Positions 16,971 through 26,306 of a DNA stretch of 64,000 bases are shown piece by piece (the first letter of the stretch is position 1; every line of letters starts with the position of its first letter). A program made the position numbers and the translations under genes. The notes beneath the pieces are model-generated. The model saw only the letters and a list, made by a program, of their open reading frames with translations, ran no database searches and was not told the origin of the DNA. The stretch comes from Streptomyces cyaneofuscatus (GTDB taxonomy: Bacteria > Actinomycetota > Actinomycetes > Streptomycetales > Streptomycetaceae): NCBI RefSeq assembly GCF_000718135.1, contig NZ_JOEM01000008.1, forward strand, positions 186,001 through 250,000, in the 5' to 3' direction.

Positions 16971-18616
16971 GTACGCAAGCCGCTCCCACCTGGCCCGCCG
17001 AGTTCGCCGAGAGGTACCGGGCGGCCGGCTGGTGGCGCGGGGAGACCTTCGGAGAGATGCTGCGGCAGCGCGCGGAGGAGCACCCGGACCGGATCGCGAT
17101 CGTCGACCCGGTGGCCGGGAGCCGGTGGAGCTACGCCGATCTCGACCGGCGCGCCGACCGGCTGGCGGCGGGCTTCCTCGCCCGCGGTATCGCCAAGGAC
17201 GACAAGGTGGTGGTCCAACTCCCCAACATCGCCGAGTTCTTCGAGGTGATCTTCGCCCTGTTCCGGATCGGCGCGCTGCCCGTCTTCGCGCTGCCCGCCC
17301 ACCGCGAGACTGAGATCGCCTACTTCTGCGAGTTCACCGAGGCCGTCGCCTACGTCATCGCGGCCGAGAGCGGCGGCTACGACTACCGAGAGCTTGCGGC
17401 GAAGACCCGCGCTCAAGTACCCACGCTGAAGCACGTGTTCGTCGCCCAGGGGGACCCGGGTGACTTCGAGGCGCTGGCCGAGGTGGCCGAGGAGCCGGTC
17501 GGCTACGGCGGTCCGCGCCCCGACGACCTGGCCTTCCTCCAGCTCTCCGGCGGCAGCACCGGCGTACCGAAACTGATCCCGCGCACCCACGACGACTACA
17601 TCTACTCACTGTGGGGCTCCAACGAGATCTGCGGGGTCGACGAGAACAGCGTCTACCTGGTCGCGCTGCCCGCCGCCCACAACTTCCCGCTCTCCTCCCC
17701 CGGTTCGCTCGGTGTGCTGTACGCCGGAGGGCGCGTGGTGCTGTGCCCGCAGCCCTCGCCCGAGGTGGCCTTCCCGCTGATCGAGCGCGAGGGCGTGACC
17801 ATCACCGGCCTGGTGCCGCCGCTGGCCCTGCTGTGGACCGAGGCCGCGCCCGGCAGCGCCCATGACCTCAGCAGCCTTGACGTACTGCTGGTGGGCGGCG
17901 CCAAGTTCAGCGAGGAGGCGGCCCGCAGGGTGCGTCCCGCGCTCGGCTGCACGCTCCAGCAGGTGTTCGGGATGGCGGAAGGGCTGGTCAACTACACGCG
18001 CCTGGACGACCCGGTGGAGACCATCGTCACCACCCAGGGCCGCCCCATCTCCCCCGACGACGAGATCCTGGTCGTCGACGACGAGGACCGCGAGGTGGCG
18101 CCCGGCGGGACAGGACACCTGCTGACCCGGGGCCCGTACACGATCCGCGGCTACTGGAACGCCCCCGAGCACAACGCCCGTTCCTTCACCGAGGACGGCT
18201 TCTACCGCACCGGCGATGTCGTCCGGGTCACGGAGAGCGGGCACATCGTCGTGGAGGGGCGCGCCAAGGACCAGATCAACCGGGGCGGTGAGAAGGTCGC
18301 CGCCGAGGAGGTGGAGAACCACATCCTCGCCCACCCGGCCGTGCACGACGCCAACGTGGTGGCGGAGCCGGACCCGTATCTGGGTGAGCGCGTCTGCGCG
18401 TACGTGATCCTGCGCTCGGGTGCCGGTCCGCTGAAGGCGGTGGCCATCAAACGGTTCGTACGGGAACGGGGTCTGGCCGCCTACAAGGTGCCCGACCGGG
18501 TCGAGTTCGTGGACGCGTTCCCGCAGACCGGGGTCGGCAAGGTCTCCAAGAAAGACCTGCGCAACGCGGCCGCCCGCACCGCCGACCCCGCCCCTGCTCC
18601 CGCTCCCGCCCTCTGA
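16967..18616 (+). CDS. dhbE: 2,3-dihydroxybenzoate-AMP ligase
   Basis: A 549-residue stand-alone adenylation enzyme that activates 2,3-dihydroxybenzoate with ATP and loads it on the aryl carrier protein. It shows A3 '[10 protein letters not shown]', the aryl-acid pocket segment '[12 protein letters not shown]' (Asn in place of the amino-acid-binding Asp), '[12 protein letters not shown]', 'YRTGDVV' and the C-terminal '[10 protein letters not shown]' lysine. GTG 16967 overlaps the dhbC stop (GTGA). It ends in a Pro-Ala tail. Confidence 0.94.
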   Translation: MSTQAAPTWPAEFAERYRAAGWWRGETFGEMLRQRAEEHPDRIAIVDPVAGSRWSYADLDRRADRLAAGFLARGIAKDDKVVVQLPNIAEFFEVIFALFRIGALPVFALPAHRETEIAYFCEFTEAVAYVIAAESGGYDYRELAAKTRAQVPTLKHVFVAQGDPGDFEALAEVAEEPVGYGGPRPDDLAFLQLSGGSTGVPKLIPRTHDDYIYSLWGSNEICGVDENSVYLVALPAAHNFPLSSPGSLGVLYAGGRVVLCPQPSPEVAFPLIEREGVTITGLVPPLALLWTEAAPGSAHDLSSLDVLLVGGAKFSEEAARRVRPALGCTLQQVFGMAEGLVNYTRLDDPVETIVTTQGRPISPDDEILVVDDEDREVAPGGTGHLLTRGPYTIRGYWNAPEHNARSFTEDGFYRTGDVVRVTESGHIVVEGRAKDQINRGGEKVAAEEVENHILAHPAVHDANVVAEPDPYLGERVCAYVILRSGAGPLKAVAIKRFVRERGLAAYKVPDRVEFVDAFPQTGVGKVSKKDLRNAAARTADPAPAPAPAL

Positions 18617-18666
18617 CGTTTCCGCCGCACACGTCCCCGCACCTTTCGAACGGAACCCTCTCCACC

Positions 18667-19299
18667 ATGGCTCTGCCCGCCATCACCCCCTATCCCATGC
18701 CGGCCGCCGACGAGCTGCCCGCCAATCGGGTCGACTGGACCGTCGACCCGGCGCGCGCCGTGCTGCTCGTGCACGACCTGCAGAACTACTTCCTGTCGGC
18801 GTACGACCGGCAGGCCGCGCCCGTGCCCGAACTCCTCGCGCATGTGGCCGAGTTGAAGAAGGAGGCGGCGCGTCTGGGCGTGCCCGTCCTCTACACCGCG
18901 CAGCCCGGCGGCCAGAGCGCCGAGGAGCGCGGGCTCCAGCAGGACTTCTGGGGCCCCGGCCTGCCGGCCGACGAGCACGCGGCGGCCATCGCGGAGGAGG
19001 TCGCGCCCGGCGACGGCGACACCGTCATCACCAAGTGGAAGTACAGCGGTTTCGTCCGCACCGATCTGCTGGAGCGGCTGCGTGAGCAGGGCCGCGACCA
19101 GATCGTCCTCACCGGCGTCTACGCCCACATCGGCGTCCTGATGACGGCGTGCGACGCGTGGATGCAGGACATCCAGGCGTTCGTGGTGGCCGACGCGGTG
19201 GCGGACTTCTCGGCCGACGACCACGCGATGGCGCTGCGTTGGGCGGCCGGCAAGTGTGCCGTCGTCACCACCGCCCGAGCCGTCTTCGAAGGGAAGTGA
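18667..19299 (+). CDS. dhbB: Isochorismatase (no fused carrier domain)
   Basis: A 210-residue isochorismatase hydrolysing isochorismate to 2,3-dihydro-2,3-dihydroxybenzoate and pyruvate. The catalytic Asp37 ('LLVHDLQ') and Lys123 ('VITKWKYSGF') are present. The usual Cys of the cysteine-hydrolase superfamily is replaced by Gly in 'TGVYAHIGVL', as in EntB and PhzD. In EntB and B. subtilis DhbB an aryl carrier domain is fused at the C-terminus; here the chain ends before it and the carrier is the next gene. Confidence 0.93.
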   Translation: MALPAITPYPMPAADELPANRVDWTVDPARAVLLVHDLQNYFLSAYDRQAAPVPELLAHVAELKKEAARLGVPVLYTAQPGGQSAEERGLQQDFWGPGLPADEHAAAIAEEVAPGDGDTVITKWKYSGFVRTDLLERLREQGRDQIVLTGVYAHIGVLMTACDAWMQDIQAFVVADAVADFSADDHAMALRWAAGKCAVVTTARAVFEGK

Positions 19300-19304
19300 C
19301 CGCT

Positions 19305-19535
19305 GTGGCCCTGACGCTGGAGCAGCTGCGTGCCGATGTCGCCGACATCCTCGGCGAGGAGCCGGAGGAGATCCCGCTCGACGAGAACCTCGTGGACTAC
19401 GGACTCGACTCCGTCCGTCTGATGTCCCTGGCGGCGGCCTGGCGCCGTGACCACGGGATCGAGGTGGCCTTCGCCGACCTGGCCGAGAAGCCGGCGCTGG
19501 AGGCCTGGGCGCCGCTGCTCGGGGTGACCGGCTGA
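19305..19535 (+). CDS. Stand-alone aryl carrier protein
   Basis: A 76-residue phosphopantetheine carrier domain with Ser36 in 'YGLDSVRLM'. It would accept dihydroxybenzoate from DhbE and present it to the first condensation domain of the NRPS. GTG 19305 is chosen because AAGGGAAG lies 8 nt upstream; GTG 19296, overlapping the isochorismatase stop, would add only three residues. It matches in sequence and position the C-terminal domain of bifunctional EntB/DhbB, here split off. Confidence 0.92.
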   Translation: MALTLEQLRADVADILGEEPEEIPLDENLVDYGLDSVRLMSLAAAWRRDHGIEVAFADLAEKPALEAWAPLLGVTG

Positions 19536-19560
19536 CGAAGGCGGCGGCGAACAGTCCTTC

Positions 19561-19605
19561 CGAGGGTGGTGCGGACCCGGCAGTACCGGGTCCGCACCAC
19601 CCTCG
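19561..19605 (+). terminator. Strong terminator of the dhb operon
   Basis: A perfect 20-bp stem (19561-19580 with 19586-19605) with a 5-nt loop, followed within a few bases by TTTT. It sits 25 nt after the carrier-protein stop. Confidence 0.9.
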
Positions 19606-19863
19606 ACCCGTTTTCCCGATGACCGTGCTACAGTGCGATGAGCACCCGTGGATGCCCCTTCGTCGGGCACCGGTGCTGAGCTTCTCTCTCCATCGCTGTT
19701 GCGCCCGTCCTCGTAGACCGGCGATCCAGATTCTTCCCCAGCGTTTCTCTCTCGCTGTCTCTCCTTCCGGCTGCCGGGCTTCCGTGCCCCGGTGCGGGTG
19801 TGACGATGCCGCCCCTCCGTACGCCGGTCCCTCATTCGCCATGTCTGCGAAAGGACCCCTCCC
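19606..19863 (+). other. C/T-rich leader before the Rho paralog
   Basis: This 258-nt stretch holds no convincing gene. Much of it (about 19680-19770) is C/T-rich and G-poor on the plus strand, with repeated CTCTC runs. That is the composition Rho prefers to bind in RNA, and rho genes of other bacteria are autoregulated through their leaders. An open frame from 19619 ends in TGA overlapping the rho ATG, but its codon use is not Streptomyces-like. A leader role is inference only. Confidence 0.35.
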
Positions 19864-21003
19864 ATGACCACCACACTCGAACGCCCCGCCATCCGTGAGC
19901 CGCGCCCCGTCCGGGCCGCCGGGCTCCTCGACACCGTCTCGGGCGGCCACGGACTGCTCCGTGTCCAGGGCGGCCACCCCTCCCCCGGCGACATCCAGGT
20001 GTCGCCCGCACTGATCCGCCGCTACGGCCTGCGCAAGGGCGACGCCGTCGAGGGGAGCTGCGAGCGGCCGCGCGTCCTCGCCACCGTCGACCGGGTCAAC
20101 GGCCTCCCGCCGCAGTCCCTGGCCGGCCGCGCCCACTTCCGCAACCTCACCCCGGTCCACCCCACCGAGCGGCTGCGGCTGGAGACGGAGAAGGGCGGCC
20201 CGGCGCCCCGGATCGTCGATCTGGTCTCCCCCGTCGGCAAGGGCCAGCGCGGCCTGCTCGTCGCACCGCCCCGGACCGGCAAGACGGTCCTGCTCCAGCA
20301 GTTCGCCGCCGCCGTCGCCACCAACCACCCCGAGTGCCACTTGATGGTGGTCCTCCTGGACGAACGCCCCGAGGAGGTCACCGACATGCGCCGCTCGGTG
20401 CGCGGCGAGGTGTACGCCTCCACCTTCGACCGGCCCGCCAAGGAGCACATCGCCCTCGCCGACCTGACCGTCGAGCGCGCCAAGCGCCTCGTCGAGCAGG
20501 GGCAGGACGTGGTGATCCTGCTGGACTCCCTCACCCGGCTGTGCCGCGCCCACAACAACGCGGCCGGATCGGGCGGCCGCACCCTGAGCGGCGGTGTCGA
20601 CGCGGCGGCCCTGGCCGGCCCCAAGAAGCTGTTCGGGGCGGCCCGCTCCGCCGAGGAGGGCGGCTCGCTCACCATCCTGGCGACGGCCCTCGTCGAGACG
20701 GGCTCCCGCGCCGACGAGTTCTTCTTCGAGGAGCTGAAGGGGACCGGCAACATGGAGCTGCGCCTGGACCGCTCGCTCGCGGACCGGCGGGTCTTCCCGG
20801 CCGTCGACATCGCCCGGTCCGGCACCCGCCGCGAGGAGCTGCTGACGGACCCCGCCGAGCTGGCCACCGTACGGGCGCTGCGCCGCGCCCTGCACGCCCG
20901 GGACGGTCAGGGCGCCCTGGAGGCGCTGCTGGACAAGGTCCGCCGCACCCCGGACAACGCCACGTTCCTCCGCCAGGTGCAGCCCACCGTGCCGGGCGCC
21001 TGA
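19864..21003 (+). CDS. Short paralog of transcription termination factor Rho
   Basis: A 379-residue Rho-family hexameric RNA helicase. Residues ~20-95 are the OB-fold RNA-binding domain ('HGLLRVQGGHPSPGDIQVSP'). Residues ~105-370 are the ATPase with P-loop 'PPRTGKT' (Lys140), 'LLDERPEEVTDM', Walker B 'VVILLDSLTRL' and 'GGSLTILATAL'. The N-terminal helical domain and the long Arg-rich insert of housekeeping actinobacterial Rho (usually over 600 residues) are absent. The residue before the P-loop Gly-Lys is changed (E. coli PPKAGKT, here PPRTGKT). It is likely a second, specialised Rho. It is monocistronic between the dhb terminator and a convergent ABC operon whose end is 9 bp away, with no hairpin between them. 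Confidence 0.85.
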   Translation: MTTTLERPAIREPRPVRAAGLLDTVSGGHGLLRVQGGHPSPGDIQVSPALIRRYGLRKGDAVEGSCERPRVLATVDRVNGLPPQSLAGRAHFRNLTPVHPTERLRLETEKGGPAPRIVDLVSPVGKGQRGLLVAPPRTGKTVLLQQFAAAVATNHPECHLMVVLLDERPEEVTDMRRSVRGEVYASTFDRPAKEHIALADLTVERAKRLVEQGQDVVILLDSLTRLCRAHNNAAGSGGRTLSGGVDAAALAGPKKLFGAARSAEEGGSLTILATALVETGSRADEFFFEELKGTGNMELRLDRSLADRRVFPAVDIARSGTRREELLTDPAELATVRALRRALHARDGQGALEALLDKVRRTPDNATFLRQVQPTVPGA

Positions 21004-21012
21004 GGATGCCGC

Positions 21013-21876
21013 TCAGCTCCGTGCCGACAGCGCTGCCGCCTCCCTGCGCCGCCGCTGCTCCCGTACGTCGGCGACCGGTGCGGCGAGCATCAGTGCCCGG
21101 GTGTAGGGGTGGCGGGGTTCCGAGGTGACCTGGACCGCGTCACCGGTCTCGACGAGTTCGCCGGCCTGGATGACCGCCACCCGGTGGCTCATGAACCGGA
21201 CGACCCCCAGGTCGTGGGTGACGAACAGGTAGGCGACCCGGGTCTCCTCCTGGATCTCCAGGAGGAGTTCGAGGACCGTCCGCTGGGTGGTCAGGTCCAG
21301 TGCGGAGACCGGTTCGTCGCAGATGACCAGCCGGGGCCGCAGGGCCAGGGCCCGGGCGATGGCGACCCGTTGGCGCTGACCGCCGGAGAACTCCCGGGGC
21401 AGCCGGTCGGCGGCGTCGGCGGGCAGGCGTACCCGCTCCAGCAGTTCCGCGATCCGGGCCCGTGCCTCCTTGGTCCCGGTGCCCTGGCCGAGCAGGGGCT
21501 CGCCGAGGGTGTCGCCGACCGTACGGGAGGGGTTGAGCGAGGTGTACGGGTCCTGGAACACGACCTGGAGGTCGCGGGCCAGGGCCCGTCGGCGCGCCCG
21601 TCCTGCCCGCTCGATGCGGCTGCCCGCGAAGGTGATGGTGCCCGACTCCACGGGGGCGAGACCGAGGACCGCCCGGCCGATCGTCGTCTTGCCCGAGCCG
21701 GACTCGCCGACCAGGCCGAGGGTCTCCCCGGGCCGGATGCCGAGGCTCACCCCCTTGAGGATCCGGGCGCGCGGTGCGCGGCGGCCCTTGCCGGGGTAGG
21801 AGACCCGCAGGTCGCGGAGGGAGAGCAGGGCGTCCGGGAACTCCCCGCCGGGCCCGCCGGTGGCATCGCTGGTCAT
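21013..21876 (-). CDS. Dipeptide/oligopeptide ABC transporter ATPase (DppF-like)
   Basis: A 287-residue ATPase with Walker A 'GESGSGKTT', signature 'FSGGQRQRVAIARAL', Walker B 'LVICDEPVSALD' and the Opp/Dpp C-terminal 'HPYTRALMLAAPV'. ATG 21876 overlaps the stop of the upstream permease-ATPase gene (ATGA) and has AGGAG 9 nt upstream. It is the last gene of a four-gene peptide or nickel-type uptake operon and supplies the second nucleotide-binding domain. Confidence 0.9.
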   Translation of the reverse strand: MTSDATGGPGGEFPDALLSLRDLRVSYPGKGRRAPRARILKGVSLGIRPGETLGLVGESGSGKTTIGRAVLGLAPVESGTITFAGSRIERAGRARRRALARDLQVVFQDPYTSLNPSRTVGDTLGEPLLGQGTGTKEARARIAELLERVRLPADAADRLPREFSGGQRQRVAIARALALRPRLVICDEPVSALDLTTQRTVLELLLEIQEETRVAYLFVTHDLGVVRFMSHRVAVIQAGELVETGDAVQVTSEPRHPYTRALMLAAPVADVREQRRRREAAALSARS

Positions 21877-23696
21877 ACGGTGGTGCTCCTCGCCTCTCGT
21901 GGCTGCCACGGCTCCCGTGGCGGCGCGTCGTCCAGGACCGCTTCGAGCAGGGACCGGGTGTAGAGGTCGCGCGGCGCGTGGACGACCTGTTCGGCGGTGC
22001 CGGTCTCCACGATCCGGCCGGCGCTCATCACCGCCACCCGGTCGCAGAGGTCCGCGACGACACCGAGGTTGTGGGTGACCAGGAGGACCCCGAGTCCACG
22101 GTCCCGCTGGAGGCGGCGCAGCAGCTCCAGGACCTCCGCCTGGACCACGACGTCGAGTGCGGTGGTGGGCTCGTCCGCGATGAGGAGTTCCGGATCGCAG
22201 GACATCGCCCCGGCGATCAGGACGCGTTGGGCCATGCCGCCGGAGATCTCGTGCGGGTACAGCCGCATCGTCCGCTCGGGCGACGGGATCTCCACCAGCC
22301 GCAGCAGGTCCAGCGCGCGGGTCTCGGCCTCCTTGCGGGTGATGCCGAGGACATGGCGCATCGGCTCCATGAGCTGGCTGCCGATGGTGAAGGCCGGGTC
22401 GAGATTGCTCATCGGCTCCTGGGGGACGTACGCGACCGTTCCGCCCCGCAGGGTGCGGTGCTCGCGCTCCGGCAGGCCGACGGTCTCCCGCCCGTTGACG
22501 GTGACGCTGCCCGACCCGATCCTGCCACCCTCCGGCAGGATGCCGAGGACCGAGAACGCCGTCTGCGACTTGCCGGACCCCGACTCGCCGACCAGGCCCA
22601 CGATCTCGCCGGGTGCGACATCGAGGTCCACGCCGTGCACGACCTGTTTGGGCGGGCCGTCGGGCCGGTCGTAGACCACGGTGAGGCCGCGCACCGAGAG
22701 CAGCGGGCTGCGCGGTCCTGCCTCCGCCGGGGCCTCGAAGGCCGGTGCGGGGCGTGCCCGTCGCGGGGAGCGCCCGCCGTCCGGCGGTCCGCCGCGCTCC
22801 TCCAGCGCGTCGCGCAGGGCGGCGGCGAGGAGGACCAGGGCGCCGTTGGTGATGCCGAGGGCGAGTCCGGGCCAGAGCATGAGGAGCGGGGCCCGCTGGA
22901 TGTTCTGGAACGCCTCGTTGAGCATCGCGCCCCAGGTGGCCGAGGAGCCGCTGCCGACGCCGAGGAACTCCAGTCCGGCCTGGAGGCCGATGGCGATCCC
23001 GGCGACCAGGGCGACCTGGATGATGACGGGGCCGCGTACGACGATGAGGATGTGGCGTCCGACGATGCGGGCGTCGGAGAGTCCGGACACCTTGGCGGCG
23101 TCCACGTACAGCTCCTTGCGGACGTTGGCGACGATGCCGCGCACCAGGCGGAAGAAGCTGGGGGCGGCGAGCACGCCGAGCACGATCATCAGGACCCAGA
23201 CGTCGGGGCCGAGGATGGCGCGGGAGGCGAGCAGGACCACCATGGCGGGGAGGGCCATGACGAGGTTGACGGCCCAGTTGGCCGCCGAGTCGAACCAGCC
23301 GGCGCGGTACCCGGCGTACAGCCCGGTGGGTACGCCGAGGGCGAGGGCGACTCCCAGGGCGATCAGCGCGCCGCCGAGCGTGTTGCGGCCGCCGTACAGG
23401 AGGCGGGAGAGGATGTCGCGGCCCGCCGAGTCCATACCGAGCGGGTGCGCGGCGCTCGGCCCCTCGAACGCGGCGCCCAGCGCGGAGGCGTCGGGGGCCT
23501 GCGGGGCGATGAGCGGCGCCAGGAGCACCGCGACGACCAGGAGCAGCAGGACTCCGGCGGAGGCGGCGCCGAGCGGGTTGCGCAGGAGGCGCCGGAGCAG
23601 TCCGCCGGGCACGGCGGCCCGGGTGTCGGCGGCGGGCGCGGAGTCGGGTGCCGGGCGGGGCGGGGGCGCCGGGTCGGCCGGCAGGTTGTCGCTCAT
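21873..23696 (-). CDS. Fused ABC permease-ATPase (DppC-DppD-like)
   Basis: A 607-residue fusion. Residues ~35-300 form a DppC-type permease with about six helices and an EAA loop ('YVDAAKVSGLSDARIVGRHI'). A Pro/Arg linker follows, then from ~330 an ATPase with 'GESGSGKSQT', 'ISGGMAQRVLIAGAM', 'LLIADEPTTALD' and the 'DLYTRSLLEAV' end. In E. coli these are two genes. It overlaps both neighbours by 4 bp, so the operon is tightly coupled. Confidence 0.9.
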   Translation of the reverse strand: MSDNLPADPAPPPRPAPDSAPAADTRAAVPGGLLRRLLRNPLGAASAGVLLLLVVAVLLAPLIAPQAPDASALGAAFEGPSAAHPLGMDSAGRDILSRLLYGGRNTLGGALIALGVALALGVPTGLYAGYRAGWFDSAANWAVNLVMALPAMVVLLASRAILGPDVWVLMIVLGVLAAPSFFRLVRGIVANVRKELYVDAAKVSGLSDARIVGRHILIVVRGPVIIQVALVAGIAIGLQAGLEFLGVGSGSSATWGAMLNEAFQNIQRAPLLMLWPGLALGITNGALVLLAAALRDALEERGGPPDGGRSPRRARPAPAFEAPAEAGPRSPLLSVRGLTVVYDRPDGPPKQVVHGVDLDVAPGEIVGLVGESGSGKSQTAFSVLGILPEGGRIGSGSVTVNGRETVGLPEREHRTLRGGTVAYVPQEPMSNLDPAFTIGSQLMEPMRHVLGITRKEAETRALDLLRLVEIPSPERTMRLYPHEISGGMAQRVLIAGAMSCDPELLIADEPTTALDVVVQAEVLELLRRLQRDRGLGVLLVTHNLGVVADLCDRVAVMSAGRIVETGTAEQVVHAPRDLYTRSLLEAVLDDAPPREPWQPREARSTTV

Positions 23697-24634
23697 GCGA
23701 CCCTCGCCTTCGGGTTGAGCCAGCCGATCATGACATCGACCAGGAGGTTGATCAGGACGACTCCGATGACCGTGAGCATGACCAGGGCCATGATCACGGG
23801 GATGTCGCCGCGGGTGGTGTAGGTGACGGTCATGCTGCCGATGCCGGGGAGCCCGAAGATCTGCTCCACGATGACCGCGCCGCCCAGCAGTCCGACGAAC
23901 TGCATGCCGAGCACCGACAGAGCGGGCGCGGAGGCGTTGCGCAGGACGTGCCGGAGGACGATCCGCGAGGTGGGCAGCCCGCGGGCGCGCAGCGTACGGA
24001 TGTAGTCCTGGCGCAGGACGTCGATGACCGCGCCCCGCACCTGCTGGGAGACGCCGGCCACGGAGGCGACCGACAGCGCGAGGACGGGCAGCGTGATGGT
24101 GGAGAGCCAGCCCGACGGCGACACGGAGAACGCCGTGTAGCCGATCGCCGGGAACCAGTTGAGGTTGACCGCGAAGACCAGCACGATCACCAGGGTCACC
24201 AGGAAGCCGGGGAGCGCGTACCCGATCACGCCCAGCACCTGGACGAAGCGGTCGGCGGCCCCGCGCCGCACCCCGGCCCAGACGCCGAGCAGGAACGACA
24301 CGAGGGTCGCGACCAGGGTCACCCCTACCATGAGGCTCGCGGTGACCGGGAGCCGGGCGGTGACCGCGGTGGTGACGTCCTCGCTGGTGAACCAGGAGGT
24401 GCCGAGGTCACCGCGGACCGCGTGGGTGAGCCAGTCGGCGTACTGCGTGAGGACCGGCCGGTCGAGACCGAGCGCGGCGTTCTTCGCGTCGACGGCGGCC
24501 TGGTCGGCGCCCTGGCCGAGCAGCGTACGGCCGACGTCGGTGTCCGGGACGGACAGCAGCAGGTAGGAGAGGAAGGAGATGACGAGGAGGAGCAGGGCTC
24601 CCGCCGCGATCCTGCGGGCGATGAAGTTCAGCAT
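23693..24634 (-). CDS. Dipeptide-type ABC transporter permease (DppB-like)
   Basis: A 313-residue inner-membrane protein with six helices, beginning with the DppB pattern 'FIARRIAAGALLLLVISFLSY' and an EAA loop near 'YIRTLRARGLPTSRIVLRHVL'. It forms the channel with the permease half of the next gene. The ribosome site is weak. Confidence 0.9.
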   Translation of the reverse strand: MLNFIARRIAAGALLLLVISFLSYLLLSVPDTDVGRTLLGQGADQAAVDAKNAALGLDRPVLTQYADWLTHAVRGDLGTSWFTSEDVTTAVTARLPVTASLMVGVTLVATLVSFLLGVWAGVRRGAADRFVQVLGVIGYALPGFLVTLVIVLVFAVNLNWFPAIGYTAFSVSPSGWLSTITLPVLALSVASVAGVSQQVRGAVIDVLRQDYIRTLRARGLPTSRIVLRHVLRNASAPALSVLGMQFVGLLGGAVIVEQIFGLPGIGSMTVTYTTRGDIPVIMALVMLTVIGVVLINLLVDVMIGWLNPKARVA

Positions 24635-24679
24635 GGCACTCGGTATCTGTCGGGCGCTTCAGGAGAGGCCGTCGTGGTC

Positions 24680-26206
24680 TCAGCCGGCGGGGGCGTAGTT
24701 GTAGATCGACGGGACGGCCATGCCGGACTGCGGGGTGATCTTCACCGTGCCGTCGGAGACGTGCAGGTACGTCATCCGGTAGAAGGGCACGAACCAGCCC
24801 TCCTCGACCAGGTGCCGGTTCAGCTGCCGGGCGGCTTCCTTCTGCTTCTCGCCGCCGCTCTGGATCTGCGGCAGGAGCTTGCCGACCGTCGCGTCGGTGG
24901 AGCCGAACATGTTGAACGTGCCCGGGGTGACCAGTTCGTTGACGACGATCCAGTCGTCGGCGGCCTGGCCCATGTTCATGACCATGCCGGGGTAGGCGCG
25001 GTCGGTGAAGATCTTGCGGAGTGCGGTGGAGCCGTCGAGCTCCTCCCACTTCAGCGTGATGCCGACGGCCTTGAGGTCGGTGGTCAGGGAGGAGGCGAGG
25101 GCGTCGTTGACGATCGCGCTCATCCGGGGGAGCTTGAGCGTGAACCCCTTGGCGTATCCGGCGGACTTCAGCAGGGACTTGGCCTTGGCCGGGTCGTGCG
25201 CGTAGTACGTGTCCAGCGCCTTGTCGTAGCCCGCGGTGTCCGGGCCGAAGACCTGGCCGGTGGCGGCGCCGCGGTTCTGCCGGATGGTGGCCAGCATGGT
25301 CTTCCGGTCGACCGCGTGGTTGAGCGCCTGGCGCACGCGGGCGTCCTTGAGCGCCGGAGTGATGGCGCCGCCCCGGTCGAAGAGCAGCAGGCCCTGGAAG
25401 TCGAACTCCTGCTCCGTGGTCTTCACCCGGGGGTCGGACTCGATGCTGATCTGCTGGTCGGCGTTCTGGAGCAGGGCCGCGTTCACCTGGCCGGTCCGCA
25501 GGCCGTTGACGATCGCCGTCTCGTTGTCGAAGAAGCTGATCGCCAGCTCCTTGTAGGGGAGTTCCTCGCCCCAGTAGTCGGCGTTGCGCTCGTAGACCCA
25601 CTTGGTGCCGATGGTCGTCTTCGCCTTTGCCAGGCGGTACGGGCCGGTGCCGTCGGGGGTCGTCTTGAGGGCGTCGCCCTTGGCGAAGGCCGCGGGGTTG
25701 GCCATCAGCCCGGCTGCGTCGCTGAGGTAGAAGAGCATCGCGGGGTCGGGCTGGGCGAGCTTCAGGGTGACGTGCGTGGCGTCGGTGACCTCGACGGACG
25801 TGAGGTCCTTCAGCCACTTGGCCGCCGCGCCGCCGCCCTTCTTGAAGCGCTCCAGGTTGGCCTTGACGGCGGCGCCGTCGAAGGCGCTGCCGTCGGCGAA
25901 CTTCACGTCATCGCGCAGGGTGAGGGTGAGGGCGGTCCTGGTGTCGTCGTACGTCCACTCGGTGGCGAGCATCGGACTGAATTCGCCGTCGGCCTCGCGC
26001 TTGACCAGGGTGTCGTAGACGGCCTGGAAGAACGGCAGAGCGCTGCCGACCGCCTGGGAGGGGTCGAGGCTCTGCGGGGAGGTCAGCGTGGCGAGGTTCA
26101 GCTGCGCTCCGGCGCTGCCCTGCGGGCCGCCGCCCGCGCAGCCGGTGAGCGTGAGGACGGCCGCCAGGCAACCGGCCAGGGCCGCGTTTCGGGTGGTTCT
26201 GCTCAT
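24680..26206 (-). CDS. Dipeptide-type ABC transporter binding lipoprotein (family 5)
   Basis: A 508-residue family-5 solute-binding lipoprotein. A signal peptide ends in the lipobox LTGC (Cys ~23), followed by the typical 'SLDPSQAVGSALPFFQAVYDTLV' and 'FADGSAFDGAAVKANLERF' blocks. It would be anchored outside the membrane and deliver peptides, nickel chelates or similar ligands; the substrate cannot be read from sequence. ATG 26206 fits the signal peptide and has GGAG upstream. It is first in the operon and divergent from a TetR gene. Confidence 0.9.
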   Translation of the reverse strand: MSRTTRNAALAGCLAAVLTLTGCAGGGPQGSAGAQLNLATLTSPQSLDPSQAVGSALPFFQAVYDTLVKREADGEFSPMLATEWTYDDTRTALTLTLRDDVKFADGSAFDGAAVKANLERFKKGGGAAAKWLKDLTSVEVTDATHVTLKLAQPDPAMLFYLSDAAGLMANPAAFAKGDALKTTPDGTGPYRLAKAKTTIGTKWVYERNADYWGEELPYKELAISFFDNETAIVNGLRTGQVNAALLQNADQQISIESDPRVKTTEQEFDFQGLLLFDRGGAITPALKDARVRQALNHAVDRKTMLATIRQNRGAATGQVFGPDTAGYDKALDTYYAHDPAKAKSLLKSAGYAKGFTLKLPRMSAIVNDALASSLTTDLKAVGITLKWEELDGSTALRKIFTDRAYPGMVMNMGQAADDWIVVNELVTPGTFNMFGSTDATVGKLLPQIQSGGEKQKEAARQLNRHLVEEGWFVPFYRMTYLHVSDGTVKITPQSGMAVPSIYNYAPAG

Positions 26207-26275
26207 GGGTTCGCTCCGTCTGGAGAGCCCGGGAAAGAGGTCCCGGGGTGGAGTGGCGGTGAGCCTACCTGCGGA

Positions 26276-26293
26276 ATTAACCACTTGGTAGGT
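26276..26293. promoter_or_regulatory. Candidate TetR operator, copy 1
   Basis: ATTAACCACTTGGTAGGT, an 18-bp site with an imperfect ACC-N4-GGT dyad. A near copy occurs 31 bp further on. It lies in the divergent gap between the peptide ABC operon and its TetR gene, in unusually A/T-rich DNA. Confidence 0.65.
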
Positions 26294-26306
26294 TTTTGAG
26301 CGGGAA

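Noticed and set aside
19619..19867. 82-residue frame upstream of and overlapping the Rho gene by ATGA
   Set aside because: Third-position GC is low for this genome and no family is recognised; kept only as a possible leader.
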